In this document: one piece after another, positions 8,165 to 15,934 of the stretch
Layout: each line of letters begins with the position of its first letter
Position numbering within the stretch: the stretch's first letter is position 1
Assembly: GCA_963753575.1 (NCBI GenBank)
Contig: CAVWCR010000002.1
Location: 248,001-312,000, forward strand
Reading direction: 5' to 3'
From: VAZQ01 sp963753575
GTDB lineage: Bacteria; Pseudomonadota; Alphaproteobacteria; Rhizobiales; Xanthobacteraceae
Length of the DNA: 64,000 bases
Made by a program: the position numbers and the translations under genes
Notes under the pieces: model-generated
Told to the model about the DNA's origin: nothing
The model's input: only the letters and a program-made list of their open reading frames with translations
Databases searched by the model: none

Positions 8165-9181
8165 TCACGGACACGATTGCCGCACGGCCGGCATGACCTC
8201 GCGCACGAACAAGTCGACCGAGCGGTGCGCCTCCTCGGCGGATATGTCGCCGAACACGAACTGGCCGACGCAATAGTTGACGCCGGCTTCGCTGAGCTGC
8301 GCGGCGAGCGCAGCGCTCACGCTCGCGGGCGAGCCCGCGATGCCACGCCCGCCATTCATGGTGTCGTCGAAATTGGGGGCGCGCTCACCGCGGGTCGGCT
8401 TGACGCCGTGCACATGCCAAAGGTGATGGAAGCTCTCGTGCCAGACCTTGTAGGAGCGCCGCGCGATTGCGAGCGCTGTGTCGTCGGTGTCGGCGACCAC
8501 GATGAAGCGTCCGAGACCATGGCGGGGCAGGGGCTTGCCGCCGTTCGCCTCGTGCCAGCCTTTGCGGTAGCGGTCGGTGAGTGCGCGCGTCTCGGCGGCG
8601 GTCGAAAGCGAGACCATGTTGATGCCGTTGCGGCCGGCGCGTTCCGCGCTGTCGGGGGTCGCGACGCCTTGCCAGAGCGGCGGATGCGGCTGCTGCAGCG
8701 GCGCAAGTTCCATCGGCACGTCGCGGAACTGGTAGAACTGCCCGGCGAAGTTGACGGCCTTGCCGGTCAGCCCCTGCATGAGAATCTGGGTGATCTCCTC
8801 GTAGCGGCGCTGGCGCTCATCGGGATTGATGCCGAAGCAGCGCGTCTCCAGCGGCGAGATGCCGCGCCCGATTCCAAGCTGGAAGCGCCCGCCGCTGATC
8901 TGGTCGAGCATGCAGATTTCCTCGATCAGGCGCAGCGGATGATAGAGCGGCAGCGTATAGACGAGCGGCCCGAACCTGAGGCTCCTCGTGCGCTGCGCGA
9001 CCGCGGCGAGGTAGACGCTGGGCGAGGCCGCGATCCCGAGCGGCGTCGCATGGTGCTCGGCGACATGGTAGGCATGGAAGCCGCCGCGGTCATAGGCCTC
9101 GACCATTTTGAGGCGCGCTTCGTAGAAGTCCGCGAGCGGCAGGCTACTGCGATCGACGTGGTCGAAAATTCCAAATTCCAT
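8165..9181 (-). CDS. LLM-class flavin-dependent oxidoreductase
   Basis: A 338-residue luciferase-like monooxygenase (F420- or FMNH2-dependent TIM barrel). Family landmarks are MEFGIFDHVD at the N-terminus, the YHVAEHHATPLGIAASPSVY stretch, and RFQLGIGRGISPLE. Bacterial members oxidise or desulfonate small organics using reduced flavin from a partner reductase; the substrate is not deducible. It starts the LLM - TctC - ADH gene group (44-nt gap to TctC). The 3' end (VMPAVRQSCP) is intact and the length is usual for the family. Confidence 0.9.
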   Translation of the reverse strand: MEFGIFDHVDRSSLPLADFYEARLKMVEAYDRGGFHAYHVAEHHATPLGIAASPSVYLAAVAQRTRSLRFGPLVYTLPLYHPLRLIEEICMLDQISGGRFQLGIGRGISPLETRCFGINPDERQRRYEEITQILMQGLTGKAVNFAGQFYQFRDVPMELAPLQQPHPPLWQGVATPDSAERAGRNGINMVSLSTAAETRALTDRYRKGWHEANGGKPLPRHGLGRFIVVADTDDTALAIARRSYKVWHESFHHLWHVHGVKPTRGERAPNFDDTMNGGRGIAGSPASVSAALAAQLSEAGVNYCVGQFVFGDISAEEAHRSVDLFVREVMPAVRQSCP

Positions 9182-9312
9182 GCGTTCCCCGCCCTGACCC
9201 GCAACGCCCGGTCACCCCAACGGGTAGGCGGGCCATCCTTCTATCTCAAAGCTAGCATGAAAGGCGCGAAGGCAGACAGTCGGCCATCCCGCCCGGCGGA
9301 CCGGGAAATGGG

Positions 9313-9897
9313 TCAGCCGCCCGCGCTCGGGCGCGCATGCAGCGCCATCGCGACCAGCGCAATGCCGCCCATCATCATGTTGATGCCGACCAAGAGCCCG
9401 ATGGCCCAGGCAGCCGTGCCCGGGAAGCCGGCGAGAATGAGCATGGCCAGCACGAGATCGATGATGCCGCTCACCAGCATCCAGCCCCAGCGGCCGCTAT
9501 ACTCGCGCCGATGTTCGAGCGCGTACATGATGGTGGCCGCACCCTCGATGGTGAAAAAGACCGCGAGCCCGAGGGTCAGCGACAGCACACCGCCAAACGG
9601 CCACCACAACAGCGCCGCGCCCATCACGATGGCAAGCAACGCGGAAAGCAGCGCCCACCAGAAGCCCGGCAGCTTGCGCATCCAGAACGTCGTGACCAGG
9701 CCGACGACACCGCTGATGAGAAAAAGCCAGCCGAGCAGGATCGTGACGGCGAGTGCGGCGGTTCCCGGGATCACGATGGCAACGACGCCGAGTGCGATCA
9801 GCACGATCCCTTCAATCAGGAACAGCATCCAATGCTTGCGGATCGACGTGAGAAACACACCTTCCGATTGCCCCATTTCGGTTTCGATCGAGGACAT
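9313..9897 (-). CDS. HdeD/DUF308-family membrane protein
   Basis: A 194-residue inner-membrane protein with six predicted transmembrane helices in three pairs, the DUF308 (HdeD) arrangement. It includes MLFLIEGIVLIALGVVAIVI and later IIDLVLAMLILAGFPGTAAWAIGLLVGINMM. HdeD-like proteins are linked to acid resistance in enterics, but most homologues have no assigned role. The start at 9897 is preferred over 9906 because AGGAG abuts the upstream ATG but sits 9 nt from this one. It is a single gene with palindromic repeats downstream of cysG separating it from the nitrogen block. Confidence 0.85.
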   Translation of the reverse strand: MSSIETEMGQSEGVFLTSIRKHWMLFLIEGIVLIALGVVAIVIPGTAALAVTILLGWLFLISGVVGLVTTFWMRKLPGFWWALLSALLAIVMGAALLWWPFGGVLSLTLGLAVFFTIEGAATIMYALEHRREYSGRWGWMLVSGIIDLVLAMLILAGFPGTAAWAIGLLVGINMMMGGIALVAMALHARPSAGG

Positions 9898-10006
9898 GGG
9901 CGGCATCTCCTGCGGGTCCGGACGCAGAATGCCTGAAGATGAACAAAAGTTCCAATGCCGAAAGGGCGCGGTCGCTCTGTTCGCAGGCTCTGCCGGATCA
10001 TGCCCT

Positions 10007-10080
10007 AGTGCCCCGTTTCCGAAGTTCGTTAAGTCATCGCTGCATCCTCTGACACGAACTTCGGAAACAAAGGGGGCACT
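10007..10080. repeat. 74-nt palindromic element, copy C
   Basis: The element has imperfect inverted arms: AGTGCCCCGTTTCCGAAGTTCG at the left pairs with CGAACTTCGGAAACAAAGGGGGCACT at the right, and both ends are flanked to give CTAG. It has the same 74-nt length and the same terminal AGTGCC/GGCACT as copies at 10098-10171 and 29991-30064, but a different internal stem sequence. There is no coding content. Confidence 0.75.
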
Positions 10081-10097
10081 AGCAACTCTATGATTCT

Positions 10098-10171
10098 AGT
10101 GCCGCTTTTCGATCTGAAGTGCCTAAGCGAGTTTGCCGCGGGTGTTGTAGGAGCTTCAGATCGGCGGCACT
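10098..10171. repeat. 74-nt palindromic element, copy A
   Basis: The left arm AGTGCCGCTTTTCGATCTGAAG pairs with the right arm CTTCAGATCGGCGGCACT; CTAG flanks both ends. It is clearly related in sequence to copy B at 29991-30064. Its right end overlaps the cysG stop codon (TAG at 10172-10170), so the transcribed element would fold at the 3' end of cysG mRNA and could act as a terminator or stabiliser. Confidence 0.8.
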
Positions 10172-11684
10172 AGGCGCGATTGCGTGCGCGGCTCGGGGGC
10201 TCTGATACCAGTTGCTGCCGATCGATCGGCATGTCGTTGGTGAGGTGGCGGCTCTCGGCTGACTGATCGGGCGCGAACGCCCGGCCGATCATGATCAGGA
10301 CCGGGCCATCGGGTGCCGCCTCTGCAAGCCGATCGCCGATGGTGGCAATCGTCGCGCGGATGACATGTTCCTGCTGCCGGGTCGCGGAAGCGACCGCGAT
10401 CGCGGGCGTATCGGGTGCAAGGCCGTTCGCCATTGCGGTTGCTGCAAGCTCTGACAAGGTTCGCTTGGGCATGTAGACCACGGTGGTGGTCGAAGGATCG
10501 GCAAGGCTCGCCCAGTCGATGTCGGAGGGCAGGCGACCATTAGCGCCATGCGCGGTCACGTATTGGACGCGCCGCGCGATCTCGCGCGCGGTCAGCGACA
10601 GGCCGAGCCGGCTGGCCGCGCCTTGCGCGGCGCTGATGCCGGGCACGACCTCGACCGCGATGCCGGCCTCTTGGCAGGCCGCGATCTCCTCGCCGGCGCG
10701 GCCGAAGATCATCGGGTCGCCGCCCTTGAGCCGCACCACGCGCTTGCCGGCCTTGGCCAGCGAGACCATCAGCGTGTTGATGTCGTCCTGCCGGCACGAA
10801 GGCGAAAAGCCGGTCTTGCCGACCATCATCTTCTTGGCCTCGCGGCGGGCGAAATCGAGGATCGCAGGTGCGACCAGATCATCGATCAGAATGACATCGG
10901 CTGCCTGCAGCGCACGCACGGCCCGCAACGTCAGAAACTCCGGATCGCCGGGACCGGCGCCGACGAGCGTGACCGAGCCACGGTCGCGAGCGGCGCCTTC
11001 GCTGCCGGTCGCGGCAAAGAGCCGCTCGACGTCTTGTTCCGAGGGCAATTCCTCAGGATGCGTCAAGGCATGCCTGGTGAAGCGCTCCCAGAAAGTGCGC
11101 CGGCCCTTGGACGAAAGACGAGACGCTTTGACCACCTCGCGCCAACGCCGCGCAGCCTCTGCCCACCGCGCGAAGCCGCGCGGGATCAGCGCCTCGAGCC
11201 GGGCGCGGATCGCCTGCGCGAACACCGGCGCTGCGCCATCGGTCGATACCCCGATCACGAGCGGCGAGCGGTTGACGATCGATCCGAACGAGAAATCGCA
11301 GTAGGCCGGCCGGTCGACCACATTGACCGGAACGCCGGCGGAACGCGCCGCGCTCGCGAACGCTGCGGCGTCCGTGTCGTCCTCGCAGGCGCCGACCGCA
11401 ATGGCGGCGTCGGCAAAATCCTCCGCCTGCCACGGCCGATCGTGCAATACGATTGTTCCGCCCGGCGGATCGGCGGCGAGCTTGCGCATGTCGTCGCCGG
11501 CTTCGCTCGCAAAGACGTCGACCCGCGCGCCGGCGGCCGACAGAAGCTCTGCCTTCCAGGCCGCAGCCGGCGTGCCGCCCGCCACGACCGCGCGCCGGCC
11601 CGCCAGCGCGAAGAACAGGGGCAGCCGCGCCAGCGGCTCGATGCGCGGCGTGCGTGCCTCAGCCGGGGTGCGCGACACGTTCAT
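10170..11684 (-). CDS. cysG: Siroheme synthase CysG (precorrin-2 dehydrogenase / uroporphyrinogen-III methyltransferase)
   Basis: A 504-residue bifunctional enzyme that makes siroheme for NirA. The N-terminal part (about 20-220) is the Met8/CysG dehydrogenase-ferrochelatase, with NAD-binding VVAGGTPAAAWKAELL, NVVDRPAYCDF and the SIVNRSPLVIGVSTDG block. The C-terminal part (about 240-480) is the SUMT methyltransferase, with VTLVGAGPGDPEFLTLRAV, VVRLKGGDPMIFGRAGEE and VVPGISAAQGAASRLG. The start at 11684 overlaps the 3' end of nasA by 26 nt, so it is translationally linked as the last gene of the nitrate operon. The stop codon TAG is shared with a palindromic repeat; the last residues (PSRARNRA) may be non-conserved read-in. 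Confidence 0.93.
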   Translation of the reverse strand: MNVSRTPAEARTPRIEPLARLPLFFALAGRRAVVAGGTPAAAWKAELLSAAGARVDVFASEAGDDMRKLAADPPGGTIVLHDRPWQAEDFADAAIAVGACEDDTDAAAFASAARSAGVPVNVVDRPAYCDFSFGSIVNRSPLVIGVSTDGAAPVFAQAIRARLEALIPRGFARWAEAARRWREVVKASRLSSKGRRTFWERFTRHALTHPEELPSEQDVERLFAATGSEGAARDRGSVTLVGAGPGDPEFLTLRAVRALQAADVILIDDLVAPAILDFARREAKKMMVGKTGFSPSCRQDDINTLMVSLAKAGKRVVRLKGGDPMIFGRAGEEIAACQEAGIAVEVVPGISAAQGAASRLGLSLTAREIARRVQYVTAHGANGRLPSDIDWASLADPSTTTVVYMPKRTLSELAATAMANGLAPDTPAIAVASATRQQEHVIRATIATIGDRLAEAAPDGPVLIMIGRAFAPDQSAESRHLTNDMPIDRQQLVSEPPSRARNRA

Positions 11685-14301
11685 GGACCAGCATCCGTTT
11701 GAGTTCTGGCAGGCACGATCCGCAATTGGTGCCGGCGCGTAGCGTGTCTCCGATCTCCGCAACGGTCCGCACCGCTCCGGAGACAACGGCATCGCGCACG
11801 GCTTCGACGCCGACACCAAAGCAGGCGCAGATGACGGGCTCGATCTCGATGGCGGCCGTTGCCGCCGCCGGCAGTGAGTCATCTTCGGCGTCGGACGCCG
11901 CGAGGGCAGGCACGGGCTGCCCGGGCGGCGCGAGGCATACGCAGCCGTTGAGCTCTCCCTCGACGAAGGAGGCGACGTGGTAGCCCTGACCGTCGAGCCG
12001 CTCGGCGAGACGCGCATCCTCGCCCAGCGAACGGTACGCAAAGTCGTGCCACAGCATGAGGCCACGGTTGGTCGCAAGCCGGTATTCGATTCCCGCGGCG
12101 TTTGCGACCCGCACCCACCAGGTGTCGTCCGGCAGCGTGAGCGGGGCATGCGCGCGCGCGAAGCCATGCAGCGAGAATGCAACAGGCGCGATGGCCACAG
12201 GCGTTGCCTTGGCTTCCGGCTGGCCCGAATAGGGGTCGGTCTCGGCCGCCACCAGTTCGCCGATGCGCGCGCAGGAGGCGGTCTGGTCGCTCCAGTGGAT
12301 CGGTACGAACAGCGAGCCCGGGCGTTGGTTTTCGCTCACGATCACCTTGAGAATGCAGCTGCCATGCGCGGTCGCGACACGCGCAAAGCCACCATCGCTG
12401 AGACCATAAGTATCGGCATCGGCCGGGTGCACTTCGACAAACGGTTCCGGCAGGTGGGTGGCTAGCCGCGGGCTCAATCCCGAGCGCGTCATGGTGTGCC
12501 ATTGGTCGCGAATGCGGCCGGTGTTGAGGCGCAGCGGATAGGCGCTGGATGTCGCTTCCTTCAGGGCCGGTGGCTCCGGCGCGACGAAGCGCGCTTTGCG
12601 GTCGGGCGTGAAGAAGCCGCCTTCGGCGAAGAAGCGGCGCGCGCGCGTTTCCTCGCCCTTGCGCGCCGGCCAATGCACGGGCTCGAGCGCGTCGTACTCC
12701 TGATCCGAGATCGTCGCGAGACCGCCCAGATCGAAATCGCGCACGCCGTCGTTCTCGAAGGCCGACAGCGCCGCGTGCTCGCGGAACACGTCGGCGGCCG
12801 ATCGATAGGCGAACGCATCGGCGAAGCCCAAGCGCTGCGCCACCTGGGAGACAATCCGCCAGTCGGGCAGCGCCTCGCCTGGCAGCGGCAGGAACGCCCG
12901 CTGGCGCGAGATGCAGCGTTCGGAATTGGTGACGGTGCCGTCCTTCTCGCCCCAGGCCGCGGCCGGCAACAGCACATGTGCGCCGGCGTCGACGGTGTCG
13001 TTCGCGAGCACGTTCTCGGACACGACAAAGAGCTCAAGCTTTTTGAGCGCCTCGCGCACGAAGCCGGCGCGCGGCAGCGACACCGCCGGATTGGTCGCCA
13101 TCACCCACAGCGCCTTGATCTCGCCGCGCGCGATGGCCTCGAACATCGCCACCGCCTTGCGCCCTTCGTGCTCCGCCATGCTGGGCGCGTTCCAGAACCG
13201 GCGCACGCGATCGACCTCGGGCGCCGTAAAGCCCATGTGGGCGGCCAGCTGGTTGGCGAGCCCGCCGACCTCGCGCCCGCCCATCGCATTGGGCTGGCCG
13301 GTGAGCGAGAACGGGCCCATGCCGGGCCGGCCGATTCGTCCGGTGACGAGATGGCAGTTGATGATGGCGTTGACCTTGTCGGTGCCCTGCGCCGACTGAT
13401 TGACGCCCTGCGAGTAGCAGGTGACGACGCGGGCGCTGGCGTAGAACAGATCGAAGAAATGCTCGACGCTGCCTTGCGTCAGGCCGGTCGCGCGCGCGAT
13501 CGCCGCAAGATCGGGCGCAATCTCATGAGCGCGCGCGAACGCTTCGGCAAATCCGAGTGTGTGCTCGCTCACATAGTTCTGGTCGACGGCGCCACGCCGG
13601 ATCAGGTCGACGAGCAGACCGCAGAACAGAACCGTGTCGGTGCCCGGCGCGATCGGGAGAAAGAGATCGGCCTCCTCGGCCGTCACGGTGCGGCGCGGAT
13701 CGATGACGACGATGCGCGCTCCGCGCTCGGTCTTGTTGCGCAGCATGCGCTGAAACAGCACCGGATGGCACCACGCGGTGTTGGAACCCGTGAGCACGAT
13801 CAGGTCGGCCTCATCGAGATCGGCATAGACGCCCGGCACGGTATCGGCCCCGAAGGCGCGGCGATGGCCGGCGACGGAGGAGGCCATGCAAAGGCGTGAA
13901 TTGGTGTCGACGTTGGCCGAGCCGAGGAAGCCCTTCATCAGCTTGTTGGCGACATAGTAGTCCTCGGTCAGGAGCTGTCCGGAGAGATAGAACGCGACCG
14001 CGTCCGGCCCGTGGCGCGCGATGACGTCCTTGAAGCCATCGGCGACGCGATCAAGCGCACCGTCCCAGGACACGCGCGCGAGCGCGCCATCGGCCTGCCG
14101 CTGCATCGGATGCAGCAATCGCTCGCCGAGCGCGAGGGTCTCGCCGAGCGCCGCGCCTTTCGAGCAGGTCCTCCCAAAGTTGGCTGGATGCTCGCGATCG
14201 CCTGCGACGGCGGCGCCGCCGCGGCCATCGGGCGTAACGACGAGACCACAGCCGACACCGCAATAGGGGCAGGTCGTGCGTATGGCTTCGCTCGTCGCCA
14301 T
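11659..14301 (-). CDS. nasA: Assimilatory nitrate reductase catalytic subunit
   Basis: An 880-residue cytoplasmic molybdoenzyme reducing nitrate to nitrite. The [4Fe-4S] site is Cys11, Cys14, Cys18 and Cys46 (TCPYCGVGCGL), and the molybdenum ligand is expected to be Cys138 in NSRLCMASSV. The bis-MGD fold continues through VNAIINCHLVTGRIGRPGMGP and the C-terminal MoCo-binding barrel. After it comes a BFD-type [2Fe-2S] domain (CACFGVGVEAV ... GTNCGSCLPELKRML), as in Klebsiella-type NasA, for receiving electrons. One nucleotide separates it from the flavoprotein upstream. In Bradyrhizobium the equivalent gene is called nasC. Expression should depend on the NasT-controlled leader before nrtA. Confidence 0.96.
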   Translation of the reverse strand: MATSEAIRTTCPYCGVGCGLVVTPDGRGGAAVAGDREHPANFGRTCSKGAALGETLALGERLLHPMQRQADGALARVSWDGALDRVADGFKDVIARHGPDAVAFYLSGQLLTEDYYVANKLMKGFLGSANVDTNSRLCMASSVAGHRRAFGADTVPGVYADLDEADLIVLTGSNTAWCHPVLFQRMLRNKTERGARIVVIDPRRTVTAEEADLFLPIAPGTDTVLFCGLLVDLIRRGAVDQNYVSEHTLGFAEAFARAHEIAPDLAAIARATGLTQGSVEHFFDLFYASARVVTCYSQGVNQSAQGTDKVNAIINCHLVTGRIGRPGMGPFSLTGQPNAMGGREVGGLANQLAAHMGFTAPEVDRVRRFWNAPSMAEHEGRKAVAMFEAIARGEIKALWVMATNPAVSLPRAGFVREALKKLELFVVSENVLANDTVDAGAHVLLPAAAWGEKDGTVTNSERCISRQRAFLPLPGEALPDWRIVSQVAQRLGFADAFAYRSAADVFREHAALSAFENDGVRDFDLGGLATISDQEYDALEPVHWPARKGEETRARRFFAEGGFFTPDRKARFVAPEPPALKEATSSAYPLRLNTGRIRDQWHTMTRSGLSPRLATHLPEPFVEVHPADADTYGLSDGGFARVATAHGSCILKVIVSENQRPGSLFVPIHWSDQTASCARIGELVAAETDPYSGQPEAKATPVAIAPVAFSLHGFARAHAPLTLPDDTWWVRVANAAGIEYRLATNRGLMLWHDFAYRSLGEDARLAERLDGQGYHVASFVEGELNGCVCLAPPGQPVPALAASDAEDDSLPAAATAAIEIEPVICACFGVGVEAVRDAVVSGAVRTVAEIGDTLRAGTNCGSCLPELKRMLVHERVAHPG

Positions 14302-14302
14302 C

Positions 14303-15934
14303 TCAGTACACGTCCTGCTGATAGCGCCCGCTCTTTTTGAGTTCCGCCACGAAGGCCACCGCGTCGTTCACCGAACGCACGCCATAGCTCGCGACCACAT
14401 CGATGAGCGCGCGCTCCACGTCCTTCGCCATGTGCTTGGCGTCGCCGCAGACGTAGATGTGCGCGCCCTCGGCGATCCAGGCCCACAGATCGCGGCCGAC
14501 GTCGCGCATGCGGTCCTGCACATAGATCTTCTGGTCGCCGTCGCGCGACCAGGCGAGCGTGAGGCGAGTGAGGACGCGCGCGGCCTTCATGCCGGCGAGC
14601 TCGTCCTCGTAGAAGAAGTCGTAGTTGCTGCGCTGGTGGCCGAAGAACAGCCAGTTGCGGCCGGGCGCCTTGGTCGCCATGCGCTCATGCAGGAAGGCGC
14701 GAAACGGCGCGATACCGGTGCCGGGGCCGATCATGATGATCGGAACCGCCGGATCGGCGGGCAGCGCGAAGGCGTGCGCCTTCTGGACGTAGACCTTGAG
14801 CGGGTCGCCGGCATTGACACGGTCGGCGAGAAACGTGGAGGCGACGCCGAGCCGCTGGCGGCCGCCGATCTCATAGCGCACGGTGTCGACCGTCAGTGCG
14901 ATGCGGTCGGCGGCGACCTTCGGCGAGGAGGCGATCGAGTAGAGCCGCGGCTGCAGCGGATCGAGCGCTTCGATGAGGGCTTCCGGGTCGGGACGCACGC
15001 CGGAGAATTTCCGAATGGCGGCGAGCACGTCGAGCGAGGCGGCGTCGCCGTCGGGGTCTTCGCCGGCAGCGAGCGCCTTCGCCTTCTGCCGCCGGTCGCC
15101 GCCCGTGATATAGGAGAACAGTTGAAACAGCATGTCGGGCGCAGGCCCGAGCGATACGCCGTCGATCAGCACGTCGCGTAGCGTTCGCCCGCCGATCGGA
15201 AAATCCGCCGGCGCCTCCAGCGCCGCGATCACGGCGTCGGCCAGCGCCGGGTCGTTGGTTGGGAAGATGCCGAAAGCATCGCCGACCGTGTAGTCGATGC
15301 CGCTGCGGGCGAGATCGAATTCGACGTGCCAGGTCTCCTTGGCAGAGCCGGGCTTGTTGAGACGCGTGCGCGAGAGAAAGACCGCCTCGGCCGGATTATC
15401 GCGCGAGCATCCTGGCGCGCCGGCCGGTGCAGCCGTAGCATCGGCATTCGTCGTCGGGGGTGTCGTCGCAACGGACGCGGCGCTGTCCAGCTCCTGGGAC
15501 AGGGACTTGAGCATTCGGGCGGTTTCTTTCCCGCCGGGTACGCAGAGATTCAGCCGCGCTTCTTTTTGTGAAAAGAGAGCTTCGGAATAGTCCTGACAGT
15601 TGTATCCGCATTGTCCACAGTCCTGTTGCGCCATTGCCGCCATCATCCGGCGGCGTAGCGGTCGGCCATCAGCAAGCTTCATGCGCTCGGTGATCGCCAG
15701 CGTCTGGTCATGCCAGGGTGCCTCGCCGTCATCGCCGTCGCCGGTCGCTGCCGTCGCGCCCGGCAAGGCCGGCATCAGCGCTGCCGCCTCCGCCGGCGAC
15801 AGCGGCTTGACGGCCGAACCGTCGAGCGAGAGCAGGCCGGCGAACAACCCGTTGAGCCACGTGCGCTGTTCGACCGTGAACGGCGCGCTCTCCGGGATGA
15901 GCTCCGGAATCGGCGGACGCGGTGCGATGCTCAT
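14303..15934 (-). CDS. CysJ-like FAD/NADP flavoprotein with N-terminal Cys cluster, nitrate-assimilation electron donor
   Basis: A 543-residue flavoprotein related to the sulfite-reductase alpha subunit. The C-terminal half is a ferredoxin-NADP reductase module (RLYSIASSPK for FAD, PIIMIGPGTGIAPFRAFLHER, FGHQRSNYDF, YVCGDAKHMAKDVERAL for NADPH). It lacks the FMN flavodoxin domain of CysJ. Instead there is a Cys-rich segment with Cys106, Cys109, Cys113 and Cys131 (CGQCGYNCQDY ... LNLCVPGG), which should bind an iron-sulfur cluster. It probably passes NAD(P)H electrons to NasA and/or NirA, as proposed for the Bradyrhizobium flp product. It is coupled to nirA by ATGA overlap and to nasA by a 1-nt gap. 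Confidence 0.85.
   Translation of the reverse strand: MSIAPRPPIPELIPESAPFTVEQRTWLNGLFAGLLSLDGSAVKPLSPAEAAALMPALPGATAATGDGDDGEAPWHDQTLAITERMKLADGRPLRRRMMAAMAQQDCGQCGYNCQDYSEALFSQKEARLNLCVPGGKETARMLKSLSQELDSAASVATTPPTTNADATAAPAGAPGCSRDNPAEAVFLSRTRLNKPGSAKETWHVEFDLARSGIDYTVGDAFGIFPTNDPALADAVIAALEAPADFPIGGRTLRDVLIDGVSLGPAPDMLFQLFSYITGGDRRQKAKALAAGEDPDGDAASLDVLAAIRKFSGVRPDPEALIEALDPLQPRLYSIASSPKVAADRIALTVDTVRYEIGGRQRLGVASTFLADRVNAGDPLKVYVQKAHAFALPADPAVPIIMIGPGTGIAPFRAFLHERMATKAPGRNWLFFGHQRSNYDFFYEDELAGMKAARVLTRLTLAWSRDGDQKIYVQDRMRDVGRDLWAWIAEGAHIYVCGDAKHMAKDVERALIDVVASYGVRSVNDAVAFVAELKKSGRYQQDVY

Noticed and set aside
10007..10171. Paired palindromes as the ends of an insertion sequence
   Set aside because: The two elements are only 17 nt apart with no transposase, and the same 74-nt unit occurs alone at 29991; each is a complete element.
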